From NCBI GenBank assembly GCA_003956705.1, contig QZCP01000040.1, forward strand, positions 63,437 to 127,436: a stretch of 64,000 nt of DNA, given 5' to 3'. Of the stretch, positions 41,248 through 54,155 are shown piece after piece (the first letter of the stretch is position 1; the number at the start of each line of letters is the position of its first letter). This stretch comes from Brevipalpus yothersi (taxonomy: Eukaryota > Arthropoda > Arachnida > Trombidiformes > Tenuipalpidae). Under the pieces are notes generated by a model. That model saw nothing but the letters and a program-made list of their open reading frames with translations, did not search any database and was not told where the DNA came from. Position numbers and translations under genes: made by a program.

Positions 41248-42429
41248 GAGAGAGGAGAAGATGGAAAAGAGAAAAGATGGAAGATAGAGAGGAGAAGAAA
41301 CTGATGAGCAGGTTATACTGACATTCGAGTAGTGGATGTCGTATGAAATAGCATCATGAGTGGAAAAAACTAGTCAAGATAAAAATCGGTAACAAAAGCA
41401 AGATTCTCTGTGTGTGTACGTATATTCTGTATCCTTTCCTTTTGAACACTGATCGCTCAGATTCACAAAAGAAGATTCCGTCAACCAAGCTAATCCATGA
41501 GCCACTCAGATTGCAGAAGGAATAGAGAGGAATAGAGAGAGAAAAAGAAGCAGAGAGACAGAAACACAAACACAAAACTACAATGTCTCCATACACACCA
41601 AACAAAAACGAAAAACAAGCATCCCAAATGCTTGAAAGAACAAGAGAAGTGGTAATTTTCAGCTCATTACAAACTTTTATCTGACATTTTGAGGCTAAGA
41701 AAGAAGTACATTCAGTACTAAAAGGGCGCTATATATGTGAGTATATAACATGGAGAGATAGATTTTCTCGTTCTCAGTCTTTCTTTTTCCCCTGTTTCTA
41801 TCTCACTATTTTGGGTCTTATATTGAAAATGAAAGGATCTTAAACACTCAAGGGATCAAAGAACTACTTGCCTCGTCAAGTATCTAGGGTAAACTTTTCG
41901 TTCCTTCTTTCTCTATGTGCGTATTTTGCTCCTAATCTAATCTGAATCGATCTAATCAAAGCTTAAGGCACCAAAAAGAGGCGCTAAAACTCAATAAGAT
42001 GAGTCTAATCTGTAAAATATCAGAGAGCAACAAGCTTACACAGTGGACATTGAAGGTTTCTACCCTCAACATGTGCATATCAAATTTTTTCTTTCCACCT
42101 GATTCTTCTAGTAACTAATCGATAGAGAGAAAAAAAGGTTCATTGTGGTGAAAATAGTATAAAGTCATATCCGAATCAATGTTACACGCATATATATAAT
42201 AATAATAATAGTTGTCACTCATTAAATTGTTGCTCCGATTTATTGCTCTTTCCTTTTTCTCTCTTCGCCACTATCTCATCAATATCATCTTTCCCACTAC
42301 TATCATTTGTCATCCTACTTTTGCAAGTACTCCCTCAATTTATTGATTATTTTAGAAGTGTCCACAGAATCATTATCTGTGTTATTCATGCTCATGTAAG
42401 CAATAGCATCATGGGAAACGTGGATTGAT

Positions 42430-42433
<4 letters not shown>

Positions 42434-42470
<37 letters not shown>
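42434..42470. repeat. (GA)n microsatellite, 37 bp
   Basis: AG array about 190 bp downstream (gene sense) of the exon A donor site. Confidence 0.97.
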
Positions 42471-42475
<5 letters not shown>

Positions 42476-42660
42476 GAAGAAAGGCACACACATGAGCTAC
42501 ACTGTGCTGGTTGTTGTTATTATTGTTGTAGAGAACTTTTTCCAACTTATACACTTGTAGTTGAATTTTTTATTTTCCAAGCACAAGATAAGTCATTATA
42601 ATGATAGCGGCATGGTACGTGAGAAAATAGTGGGAATACAAATTATTATTGTCAGCTTAC

Positions 42661-42908
42661 CTTTTTGGCAATCTCACATCCACTACTAGCGGTACTATTG
42701 GCATCAATGGCATCATCGACCACAAAATCGATCGTCTCATCCATTTCTATTCCCTCATCTTTGTGAGATGATCGAGAATCCGGATTCCTATGGGTGATAT
42801 CACCAACACCACCAGTCAATGTGGGTGGTGATGGAGTAGTGGTACGACTTGCTATTGAGCCACTGTTGACCCCGGAATCGATGCTGGTAGAGGAGGCTGA
42901 GTATGTTC
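42661..42908 (-). CDS. Glut4EF: Internal exon (exon A), acidic Ser/Thr/Pro-rich segment upstream of the zinc finger
   Basis: This 248-bp exon opens with the last two bases of a split codon, encodes 82 residues and ends exactly after AAG. The donor is GTAAGC (42660-42655). The acceptor AG is at 42910-42909, behind a pyrimidine tract containing TTTCTTCTTCTTGAAAG. The peptide holds SASSTSIDSGVNSGSI, then a TTTPSPPTLTGGVGD stretch, then KDEGIEMDETIDFVVDDAID, and ends in EIAKK. Vertebrate relatives have a similar order: a Ser/Gly segment, a TPSPP motif, an acidic DE patch, then basic residues leading into the zinc finger. Phase 0 at the donor matches exon B with no missing bases, so direct splicing over a 33,991-bp intron is the simplest reading. 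The upstream exon must end one base into a codon; it was not found in the window. Base composition is visibly richer in G+C than the flanking DNA. Assignment rests on motif order and splice phase, so it is slightly less certain than exons B and C. Confidence 0.88.
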
Positions 42909-45006
42909 CTTTCAAGAAGAAGAAATGAGAAAAAGAAAAATGTTTATAAGAAAAAAAGTGTTACTTTTATTCATGGTGTGAATATGATGGGTTGAAGAAG
43001 AGGGGTAAAAAATGGGAGAATAAAAGTGGATAGAAAAACTCTCAGAACTGTGTTTATATATGTATGAAAAATTCTAGTAAAAGTGAGCAAGTAGAGGAGA
43101 AAGATTCATATTTTAGGTAGCAAAATTGTTAAGAAGAAAGAGGAAATATGCTACATGTCTCTGAGTGTTCATATTGCTCTGAGTATAACAGCATGTGTCA
43201 GCTAGGATTGAGAAAGAGAAAGACTATGAAGAATATCAGTGTTCAGATTCTTGATTCCGTTTGGGCTATAAGTTAGAATATTATTGTAGTGGACAGAAGG
43301 GAAAGAGAGAGAGAGAGAAAAGATACATGGGATGGAAATTTGTCAATATGAGTGTGATTCTTTGACGTAAATTGAGTCACATAGAAATGAGATGAAACCG
43401 AGAATAATGGAGAGAATAGAGAATAAAAGGATGGATGAGAGAAAATGCAACCAGATGAAGATGGAAAAGTCAATAGATAAAGGATGGAGAATAGAGAGAG
43501 AGAGAGAGAGAGAAAAGAAAAAATAAGCCCCCAAGAATGCCAGAGGGACAAGGGAATGACCTTTGATGATTGGTTGAGAGAGATATGAAGGAAAGTTTAC
43601 CAGTCACAAGTCAAAGAAATAAGGAATACATTCAGAGAAAGGGAGAATTGATACACCAAAGAAGGGGAGAGAGAGAGAGGTATAGAAAATGAAAATAATA
43701 TGATGAAAAAGAAAAAAAGATGAAATATGCATCTTTTATCATCATCATCATCATTTTATCTTAATATATCCGGGCATCTTAGGAGCATTGAATTCACTTT
43801 CTTTCTCTCTTGTCTATTTTCCCTAACGTTTCTCATGGATACATGAACATTTCTTTAGCTATTCGAGACAAATGAAACCCAAATCACTTCCTGGATTCTG
43901 ATGGAATTCCTCTTTCGTTTTCTATCTTCACCAGATTACTACTAATCATCGCCCACTCTTGCGACCCTCATCTCCGTTTCCATCATTGACAACCGCTGTC
44001 ATCTTAATAACCCCCATCAATATCATGTCCTCATCTCTTTTCTCCTTGTCTTCTCTCTCTATATATGTATCACTTATGGAATAGCTCTAATATGTCAGGA
44101 ACAGCAAAAACAGATGCTGTATGGGTAGAAAATTGGGCAAATTTTTCATGTGTATGCTCAACAATTTAGATTGATATGTGTGAAAATATTTTTCGAGAGG
44201 GGAAAAAGGTTTCATGTCAATGAATGATTCCTAATTAGCGCTATTCGGAAAACAGATTTTTCCCTTGCCCTAGATCTAGTAATGAATGATTGTTTTACCG
44301 TTCTGATATAAACAATTGAAATGTGGTCATTTTCGAGAATTGCAGAGAAGAAAGGATCACAATGATTTTCGAAAAAGAATGAAGAACAATGTATTCAATC
44401 TTCCGTTTTTCATGGACCTGATGAGTTTTTCGTCCAGTACTGGTAGAAAAGAATATTAGAAAAAAGTCACCCAATCTCTCATAAGGCTTGATTCAGTATG
44501 ATCACAATATGAATAAGCTGAATTGGCTGAGAATTTCAAACACAGGACATGGGAAAAAGAGGTGGAAAGTTTCGAAATAAGAAAAAAATATAGAGAAATA
44601 ACGGTACAGAGAAGATCGGAATGTACTCTCAAGCAGCAAGAAAGGAAAGAAAAAAGAAGAAGAGGGCAGCTCATAGAACGTGAGGTAAAGCCTTCTATTC
44701 TATTATTCTGGTGGAGAAACACATTTTTCTCACAAAAGAGGAAGAATGTATCTCTCTAATCATATGGCATATTAGAGGCACATCATAATCATTTCTGATT
44801 CCTGGTAACATATTTGCTCTGCTCGATATTTACAGCCCAACTCAGCTCATTGCCTATTGCTTATGACTCTTTGTCTTCTTCTCATCAAGCTCCATTTCTT
44901 GTGAATTATATTCTTTCTATCTTGCTCTTCCTCTTTTTCCTCTTATTCTCGATACACCAAAGTGTTCTCGACATTTGCTTTTCTTACATGTATCTCTTCT
45001 TCTGGA

Positions 45007-45009
<3 letters not shown>

Positions 45010-45041
<32 letters not shown>
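45010..45041. repeat. (CT)n microsatellite, 32 bp
   Basis: CT array in the upstream intron. Confidence 0.96.
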
Positions 45042-45047
<6 letters not shown>

Positions 45048-46688
45048 CTTTCAGTTCTCTTGACCAGTGGTCAAGGGAGGTTGAGTAAGGCATCGAATGA
45101 TGGTCAGTGATTGCTCTCGTGTTTGCTCGTCATAATCGACTATTGTCACCTAAATTGGCCATTGAGCCATTAATGGTAGATTTCTAAATGATACTTTGAT
45201 TAAGGTGGACCAATGAACAAGTGCAAGTCAGCAAGTGGATGCGAAAAAAAGCGATCCAAACGATTACATTGGCAAAAGAGAAAGAGAGAAAGAGTAACTC
45301 CTTGAGTCGTCAGTCTTCTCTTAGAGCATTCTAGAAGGAGTATTCCCAGAAAAAAAAGAAAGGAAACTAAGGAGTATCCAAAAGAATAAGAATAAGAGGA
45401 AGATGGTCCCGAAAAAAATGGCGAAGCATCTTCATGATGATATTATCATTGTTACTGTTGAGCTCCATTTGAGCAATGGATTGTGGAGCAAGAGTTATTA
45501 GCCGCATGATGAGCAATTGAAGTCAAGAGATGACAAGGGCAGAGGAAGCAGGATAATGGGCCGTGGGATGGAGAGGAAGATGAGATGATCACTTTTGTTT
45601 CACAGATCATTTCCAGTGACCCAAAGGACTGACATTCTTTCCCCTGGAAGAAGGGGTCCAAAAGTATTTCGGGTGTGCAAGAGGAAAACATTGGACATTG
45701 GTTTATGTTGCTGATGTTATTGTAGCAGTGGAAGCATTTCAAATCCTAGTTTATGTTTGGGTAAAATTCAGTTATATTAAATGAAATTCCAGATTCCAAG
45801 TCTTCGGATGGAATTCTGAGAAAACTTGAAAGTAATCTAGGGTATACAAGTATACTTTTACAACATACAAGAAACTAAGTAAGGAATTTCGCGATGAATG
45901 AATATATGCTAGAGATTGGCAGAAGAATTCTATTTTGCAACTATTTTCCAATCTTTTCAATACTCATTTCGAGTAAGAAAGAATCATCGTCATCCTATTT
46001 TCCAAGAATCCTATTAAAACTCATCCAGTTATTAGTCTCGAATAATGATAATAATAATGTATCCTAGCAACCTGATCTGTCTTCATATTTCTTCATCTTT
46101 TTCTCATCAAATCTCATTTCATTTTTGCTTCCAACTACTAATACTACTTCTATGCATGCGGATGCTGACGAAATACATAAGCATCACTGGAGGCTCTCTA
46201 ATATACTTCAATCACTCAGTATTTATAAGATTACTATTGGAAGCTCAAACTCTGTAATACTATTCACAGCATTCCATTTCTTTTGATTCATCTGGAAAAA
46301 ATATATTTATAAATTCTAGGTGAAGCTTGAATCATCTCCACATAAACTAATTATGCAAATGATTCAAAGCATAGTCATAGAGATATAGTGGAAGAGAGAT
46401 GAAGAAATGCACAAGTTAGTGAAAAGTTTCCCAATAAAAATGAATGCCCAAGATTGTTTTGTCACCCACTCTCTATGATTTTTCTCAAGAAAGTTACCAC
46501 AGAAAATGGTATTATCCAATACCACCCACTAGTGTTCTCCTCTGTCTCTATTCCCTTCCCTTTCAAAGCCTTATGTTATTTCGTCTTCTCACAACCATCA
46601 TCATTTCCTAATTTCCTGCTTTTCTTGGAAAATGATCCTCATCTCCGCCGCATCAATCGAGAGAGAGAAACTCGGAAGAGGATAGAGT

Positions 46689-46690
<2 letters not shown>

Positions 46691-46762
<72 letters not shown>
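46691..46762. repeat. (GA)n microsatellite, 72 bp
   Basis: One of the longest uninterrupted AG arrays in the window. It ends six bases before the candidate reading frame at 46768. Confidence 0.98.
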
Positions 46763-46763
<1 letters not shown>

Positions 46764-46767
46764 CCAG

Positions 46768-46881
46768 ATGAAGCGCAAATCTTATGCTGATGTCGATGCT
46801 GTCAACGCAGTCCAATCATTGTGCACACCATATGATCCCATTTGCAAGATTTTTCATTGCAATGACCATTCATCATCATGA
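46768..46881 (+). CDS. Candidate short coding segment (37 codons), unidentified
   Basis: An ATG-started frame of 37 codons ending in TGA (46879-46881), directly after a 72-bp (GA)n array. The peptide starts MKRKSYADVDAVNAV and continues with CTPYDPICKIFHCN, followed by three Ser and stop. It has three cysteines and a basic KRK near its start. The DNA is clearly richer in G+C and less repetitive than its surroundings, and the codons have an ordinary purine-first pattern, which is why it stands out. The same frame is open upstream through the array as Arg-Glu repeats back to a stop at 46633-46635. A pyrimidine-rich tract near 46605-46627 could precede a splice acceptor, and the CAG just before the ATG could be one, though purines precede it. 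It may be an exon of a nested plus-strand gene, for instance a secreted peptide precursor, or a chance frame. I do not recognise a family. Confidence 0.3.
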   Translation: MKRKSYADVDAVNAVQSLCTPYDPICKIFHCNDHSSS

Positions 46882-46984
46882 TTTGACTCTAAGAAGATGG
46901 TTCATCTAACTTTTACTGTAAATATGTGTGTTTTGAACACACTCATCTCTCTCATATTCTCTTTTTCTTTCTCGTTTGTTGTAG

Positions 46985-46989
<5 letters not shown>

Positions 46990-47018
<29 letters not shown>
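46990..47018. repeat. (TA)n microsatellite
   Basis: About 14 copies of AT/TA in the upstream intron. Confidence 0.95.
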
Positions 47019-47021
<3 letters not shown>

Positions 47022-49347
47022 CACCTAGTCAAATCTTCAGCTGTATGGATAAAAGGAAGAGAGAAAGAGAGAAGATGTAATTGCAACCCTATTCAAGACT
47101 ATTTATCATCGTTTTTCTCATGCAATTGCCTTGAAATTGCTCGTATAAGCACCAATAAACGTCATTGAGCCAGCGTGTTTGTGACAAATGTGAATTGTGA
47201 AGAATAAAGGTGATGCAGGCAGAATAGTGGATGAGGATGGAGAGAGAGAAAGCATGAAGGAATGGAAAGACAGAAATAGAAATGATATGAATGGTATAGA
47301 ATTTTTTCGAATAAAGTATAAATATAATGGAAATAAAAGCAGGAAGAGAGGAGAAGAGGAAAAGAGAGAGAGAGAAAAATATGTAAACACATACTGTGAC
47401 ACTCATAGACTCATTTTGAATGGTAAAAAGAAAATATATATACACGGTTGAAACGTTAACAAGGTTTGGTTTAATGTTGTCATAGCTTTTCCTCTCTCCT
47501 CATCATTTATTTGCCTCATCTCTGTATTTCATAGGAATGTCTGGTTAATGAGTGTATATGTGTATACATATATGTGCGTGTGTGAGTGTGTATATGTATG
47601 CACATCACAGTCACTCACACTGCTGTCTGTTTTTCCTTTTTTGAAATTATTTTCGATCAGAGTAAGGGCACAAAATTCAATTAACTAACTCTAATTTATG
47701 CAACTAATTTTGAGAATAAAGATGAACCAGACTGGAAGATTTCCGTTAGGGCTTCATCGCAGGAGAACAGGCAGATGAAAGAGAAAGAAAGAGAAAGCTT
47801 TTTTGCAAATTCTCTCTCTCTCTCTCTCATCTAACGAAAAACGATTGACTGACATGAGAGAGAGAGAAGAATATTCAGATGGGAAAGTTTTTCTACTATA
47901 CAATCTTCTTCTGTTCCTCTTATGTCTCGGAGGTACTAGAACAAATTAGAGGATCCAAGTCAAGATGGAAAAAAAGCGAGAAAGATGAGATGAAAGTAAG
48001 AGGAATACAACATCTTTCACTTTCATGTTCTGTTTAATCATGTAATAAGAGGCACAAAAATGATTAGAATAGAAGCAGACAAAGTATATTAGAGAGAAGA
48101 AAATAGGTTGACAGGATGGAGTTGATTTGTGTTGTGTACAATGAAATGAGCTTATCTGAAAAATTTTAACGAAAAGAAGAGAGAGCGAAAGAGAAAATTG
48201 AATAGACGGAAAAATGCGACAGTAATCAAGAGAAAATTTTTCAATATGAGAACAAATATGAATATCTGAAAATTTTTCCTTTTACTTCTTCTCCACTTTT
48301 TTCAACATTCAAATTTGAGGGCTGAGAAAATGTTTGCTAATTTTTGTGGAGAGAAGAAGTAGAAGAGAGAAAATTTTAATCTATCATTTGAACTTTTCTG
48401 AAAAGTTACCATGAATCAATAGTGACTTGAATGTGAACAAAGTAAGAGTACATGTAGGAAAGGAAGAAAACTTAATATTCTTCAACACATAACAATGTAT
48501 ACATTTTTTGATCTATATCTTATATTCCTTTTTCTCCTCAAATTTTATTCTTCTTCTCTTTTACAATTCAAATAGATACATACATTTTGGTATGAGTGAA
48601 AAAGAAATGAATTCTAAAATTCAGTTTCATCAACAATCGTATGACAAATGCCTCTCCAGTGTATAAGGTATATGAATATATCTGCTGGGGGAAGAATACT
48701 CTCACTGCCAAGGGAAGAATTCTTTTTGCGATGAGAAACCATTCCACTTGTGTATGTGTGTGTGTGTGTGTTTGCTATCAATCGAGATGAAAAAAGAGAA
48801 GAGAGAGAGAGAGCTCTCTTTTCTCTATTTCTGCATTTAATGTTTGATTGAACACAGAGAGAGAGAGGGGCAATGAGAGAAGCTCTTCCATGAAATATCA
48901 TGAAAATGGATACAAAATATATTAATTGAAGTGACAAAAAATCATAACACCATTTGAGCTCTATGAGATACATATATTCACTTTTTTTCTTCTTCTTTTC
49001 TGTCTCTCTTCTCTCACTACACATCTTCCCATGAACAAAGCTTATGGGTGAGAAGAGTTGATAAAAGGAGGCATTCAGAAAACTGTCAGATAAAAATCAT
49101 GTCAGCTTGCAAAAAAAGATGATTAAATGTTTTCAAATGCCTCTTCACGATGAAGTGAGTGAGAAAGAGAGAGGCAGGCGAAATGAACATTTTACGTATC
49201 ATCAAATTGTAACAATAAACTCAATTCGGTGACTGAACCACTTGTTTTTTTCCAAAGTGAAAAGAGAGGAATGACACGAGGAAATCAAATTCAGTTTCAT
49301 GTAATGTGTGTGTGTATAGGGAAAAAACTCATGTTCAACCGCGAAAG

Positions 49348-49358
<11 letters not shown>

Positions 49359-49412
<54 letters not shown>
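49359..49412. repeat. (GA)n microsatellite, 54 bp
   Basis: AG array preceded by an imperfect AGAGAGAAAG start. Confidence 0.97.
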
Positions 49413-49417
<5 letters not shown>

Positions 49418-52400
49418 AGTGTTGAAGTCAGCTCTATTAATCAATCAATCGTGAAGCAATCAAAGTGGAAAGGCTAATTTACAGTGAATGTTGGAGAATA
49501 AAGGAAAGAATGAGTGGAGGCTAAGAGAATATTCTATTTTCTATTGGGTTTTTCTCCCGAATGAAACTTAAGAAGAGGCTAATTTATTCGAACACGTGGA
49601 GGAGTAGGGAGAGAAGAATCTTCTTCTTGTACAATAAAATCAGCAATTCTAGGTAAAATTAGCGAATTAATCTAGACCACGAGGAATTTCTTGAGGGAAT
49701 ACATCAGAATTTTGACTCTGATCTAAATATATACATCTTTGATGCTTTCAAACTTTACCACACCTCTCGGTTATTGATGGAATGATTTGCTTGAGCACCT
49801 TCTGATGATGTCTGAGAATTCATTGGCTAGATTAATCACTTGAGCTTATAAGAAATTTCACACTAATAATCAGTTTTTTAGGAATTTCAAGATCGATGAA
49901 TACTCTAAAAGCTCTTGATGCCATCCAGAGGTCAATTTATGCTGAGCTCCATCTAAAAGTCGCAGGTATGAAAAAATCGAACACATGTTTCCTATGGGAA
50001 AATCACAATCCAACAGACCTTCCATGCAATGAATCCAAAATTTTTTGATAGTTCTGTTCTAGTCTTTTGCTGCTACAGGAAATGGTCTATTCTCTTGAAA
50101 AACATTCAACACTCACCCCAAGTGCACACCTCTGTGCTGGTCGACTGTTTGATTATTCCTAGTTTGTTGACTGGTAGAAAGCTATTCCCAACATCAATGT
50201 TATGTATTTCAAAACACATTTTGATGCTAATGGTTATAAGTATTGAAGCATAGAATTGTTTATGAACATCGATTCTTCATGAAAAAAGATGATTTCTTTG
50301 CTCTATTTTCTTTTTTTTCTCGCTTTTTTGACAGTTTATTTTGTTTTCCACCTTCAAAATATACTTTTTTTCTCTCTCTATTTTGATCTCTTTTCTACAC
50401 CGAAACCAATAGAATATCCATTCAACTTCACCCCTGATAGCTGAGCAATTCTCTTTTTTCTCATCGTTTGACTTTTCATGCCAGGTTACAATTTCTACTA
50501 CCACTGGTATAGTGGAGTAAAGAGGTGGAGAAATAGAAGAAGAGGAGAATAAAGGAGAGAAAATGCTCTTATGAAAGTGATATATATGAGTATACACACA
50601 AAGAGCACTAGAATTCTGATAGAAAGAATAAGGGAGAGAGCGAGAGAGAAAAAGTGGAGCCAAGTGAATGGCTACAAGATTATTCAATGGAACTTCATGC
50701 TGCTAGGAGGGAACATTTAGAAGCATGGTGAGTGGAAGACTCATAATTTCTCCATTTTCGAACAAGAAGAATAAAGAAAAGAATCACGATGAGCATGAGA
50801 GGGCAAAGTAGTAGTAATATTAGCGGCGAAATGGAGCTCACACAGAAAAGATTAGTGATACTAACGTCTTTATGCTACCAGTCATTACACGGTAACGTTA
50901 CTTCGTTACTTTAATCTTATGACTACATTCCCATCGCCTTCAATCTGATGCACTTGAATGTCCAAAATATATCTTCTCTCTCTCTCTCTCTTTTGCTCCT
51001 TCTCAATATCTAACCCATTGTGTTGAAAATGAGAACTTTTTTCCTCCTCTCTCTTATCTGTTGAAATTCTTCTCTGATCTCAAGAGTGGAATATCTACTG
51101 AGACTATAATTGGACAGTCAAAAATCAAAAATCGATGTAAAGTATGATCATTCTTCTCCATCTCTTCCGGTTCCTTTGCCTGTTTTATACTGGAAATTCT
51201 TGAAGGGTTTACTGCTGACATCTAGTGAGTTTTGATTCCTCATGAATTTAATCATGTTCTCATGATTTCTTCCAGATACTCATGGCTCGAACGTGAATGC
51301 TTACTCGCCATCCTCCCCTGTTCTCCATCCTATCATTTTCCAAGATCTGGAGAATGAATTTGGAGAGATATTCACATTCTTGCAATAGATTATTGAGAAA
51401 CTAGATTAATGAGCTGTATCAGGATATGTTGCTTCTGTACTGTAATGGATGCTAATTTTTGACAATCATATTGAACGAAGATCATAGCATATGCTTGAGG
51501 TGGATGATATCGTATGGAATATCGAAAAAAGAATCCAAATGAGAGGTGAAATCATTTCCAAGAATTAAAAGAGTGTGTCAAAAGGCGAGATAATGGAAAG
51601 TCATATACATGTACATGGAAACAGAGGGATGCTGGATGAATCAAGGAGCTACGAGGAGAGAATCAATAAAAAGAGATGAGAAGAATGGATAGAGAATATA
51701 CAGCGATGTACTATGGATAGAATAGCATGGTGAGGAATTAGTCACTCAAGAAAAGATGGACAAAAAGAAGATGTATACCAAGCTGGAGCAATTGAAAAAA
51801 GACAAATGAAAAAATTGAAAAGATATCAGAAAACATTCATTTTCTATGTTATACATGTATATATGTTCAATTGGATGGATCAGATGGTAGAAATAGTAGA
51901 GAATGAGTTGAAAAAGTCATGCAAAATGGTAAGACCGCATGTTTTCTTTCGAGAAAAGAAAAACAGCAAAAAGTGAAGAATAGAAACAAATATAGATACA
52001 CATATACAATAATATATATGAAAGAGCAATATCGAGATGCAAACGAATAAGAGGAGGGTGAAAAATTTGCATGGATGTATGAGCAGTTGTTTTTTTATCT
52101 CGTAAAACCATGCATCTTCTCTCGCTATTCCATATGGAAAATTGTGCCTCAAGCAGATGAGATGAGGAATTTTTCTATATGTATAAATATATATATCCCC
52201 CCAGCACACATATCCAAATGACTTGCTTCGGAACTGAAAGTGTGCCTGTGCGACAACGAACATGGTAAACAGGCAGATATAGAAGACAGAATTTGAATAG
52301 ATACAGAGAAAAAGAGTTGTACTTATTGGAAGAGAGATATCTTTGGCCCAATCGGTGTATGTGTTGTATTCCCTGCGTTTTTTTTCATTGTTAGCATATC

Positions 52401-54114
52401 TTAACAAAGAATCTAACTCGAACAGGAAGGAAAGGATCGAAAGTTTCTGGTTAAAGGATCTTCGAGATTATGCCAGTGAGATGGATAGCATAAAGCGTAT
52501 ATTCCCTATTACATTGTACGAAAAAAAGTTGAGAACAATGTGGAAGATTTGGAGTAACAATTTTAGTTCTCATCACTCTTGGATGTTCACTCAGATATAT
52601 ATATCTGGGAAACAAGACAAAGAAGCACAGCAAAATAATATAAAAAGTAATATCACTTTCTGAAACAGGAATTCGGGTTAACCTAGTAGCAATTTATTTG
52701 GAAAAAGGAGAAAGAAAGAGAGAGAGCGAGAGAGAAAACAACAGTGAACACTTTGGAAAAACAAGAACAAAAAAAACGCTACCATGATACCTCAATGGAA
52801 AATATATATATATATATAAATGGAGAAGAAATTTTTTTGGTTGAGGGGAATGGATCAGATAAAAATGTTGAGAAACAAATAATATAACTGCAATCATACT
52901 TTTATCGGCTTCTCTGCTTTTTCTTCTTCGTCTCTTTCTTCTCTTCTCTCATCTCTATACTCACAAGAGCAAGTATTCCTGTGCCTACACACATTTATCC
53001 ATAGGAAAAGCTTGTCAACATAGCGCATCTTCAATCATCATGACACTCTAAGTCGCACTGCTATTTGGCTTGTCATCTACAGAAATGCTTCATCGACATT
53101 AGAGAGTAGCCTTCATTCTCTCATTAACGGTTGTCCTCTTTATTCTCTCTCTCTCTCTTTTCCTGTATTCCTCATTCCTACGATGCGATTGGATCTTATT
53201 CCACTTCTCTTGGTGTTTGGGTCAGAAATAGTTTGATGACACGATAAATGCGAGTTATATCCACTCGTAATGGGTGATCATCATTCTGTATCATCATCAT
53301 CATTATCATCCAAATTCTTTTCTACCATGAAGGAGGGATGAGAGAGAGAGAGAGAGAGCCAAGGAATTATCCAATCTTGAAGAGGTTCATCGTTTTCCTC
53401 TCTTCACCATCATCTTTGGGCCATTGTGGAGACCTTTTTCTATGTTCCTATCTCTCTCTCTCCACTTGTGACCACTTCATTGTATGTAACCAAAGAAGGT
53501 GAAAAAGGAATATGAGAAACTAATATTCAGAGTAGTCAAAGAATCGATTCTTTAATCTTTCAATGTCCAGAGTATACGCATATGCTGTTCTGCTTGTATT
53601 GTATATAGTGAGGACAACACTTGAGAATTTTGTATATGTCCAACTCTACTGGGTATAACAGCTATAAACACACATTCATATAAGTACATGGACATGAACA
53701 AAATCAATATTCGAGTATTTTACACTTCTGAGAACTAGAAATCTACATTCCTCAATGTTCCCTTTGCCTTCTGTAGATTTTGAGGGGTAAAACATTCTAG
53801 AGCTGTTCACTTTCATCCATGTTTGGCCTGGAAATATCTTTGTTCGCCATGATATCGAAATTACATTGATAAAAGTTTACAGTCATTGTAACTAATGTTT
53901 ACTAGGGTCCATGATGGAAGTGAGCTACGCAAAAAAAGTTGATTTTATTGCATAGAAAGAAAGAGAGAGAGAGAGAGAGAGAGAAGGAAGAAAGTATATT
54001 TCATATGACGTATTGAAGTATAATATGAGATTGAAGTATGCAGCTCAGAATACAGACAACATTTTATTCTAGTTAACTCGCTATTTCACATTCACTCGGT
54101 TAAGTGGGTGAGAT

Positions 54115-54116
<2 letters not shown>

Positions 54117-54152
<36 letters not shown>
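54117..54152. repeat. (GA)n microsatellite, 36 bp
   Basis: AG array followed by a short duplicated GATTCCA. Confidence 0.97.

Positions 54153-54155
<3 letters not shown>

Larger units (their letters stand above)
8670..42660 (-). other. Very long phase-0 intron between exons A and B (33,991 bp)
   Basis: Starts GTAAGC at 42660 and ends TTTTCAG at 8670. It is inferred as one intron because exon A ends in phase 0 and exon B starts in phase 0, and the joined peptide follows the family's domain order. It holds numerous (GA)n and (CT)n arrays, short CA and TA tracts, a TA-flanked inverted-repeat transposon at 17339-18031, and an 865-base gap. No nested gene was recognised. Long introns in developmental transcription factor genes often hold enhancers, but no specific element can be named here. 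Confidence 0.8.
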
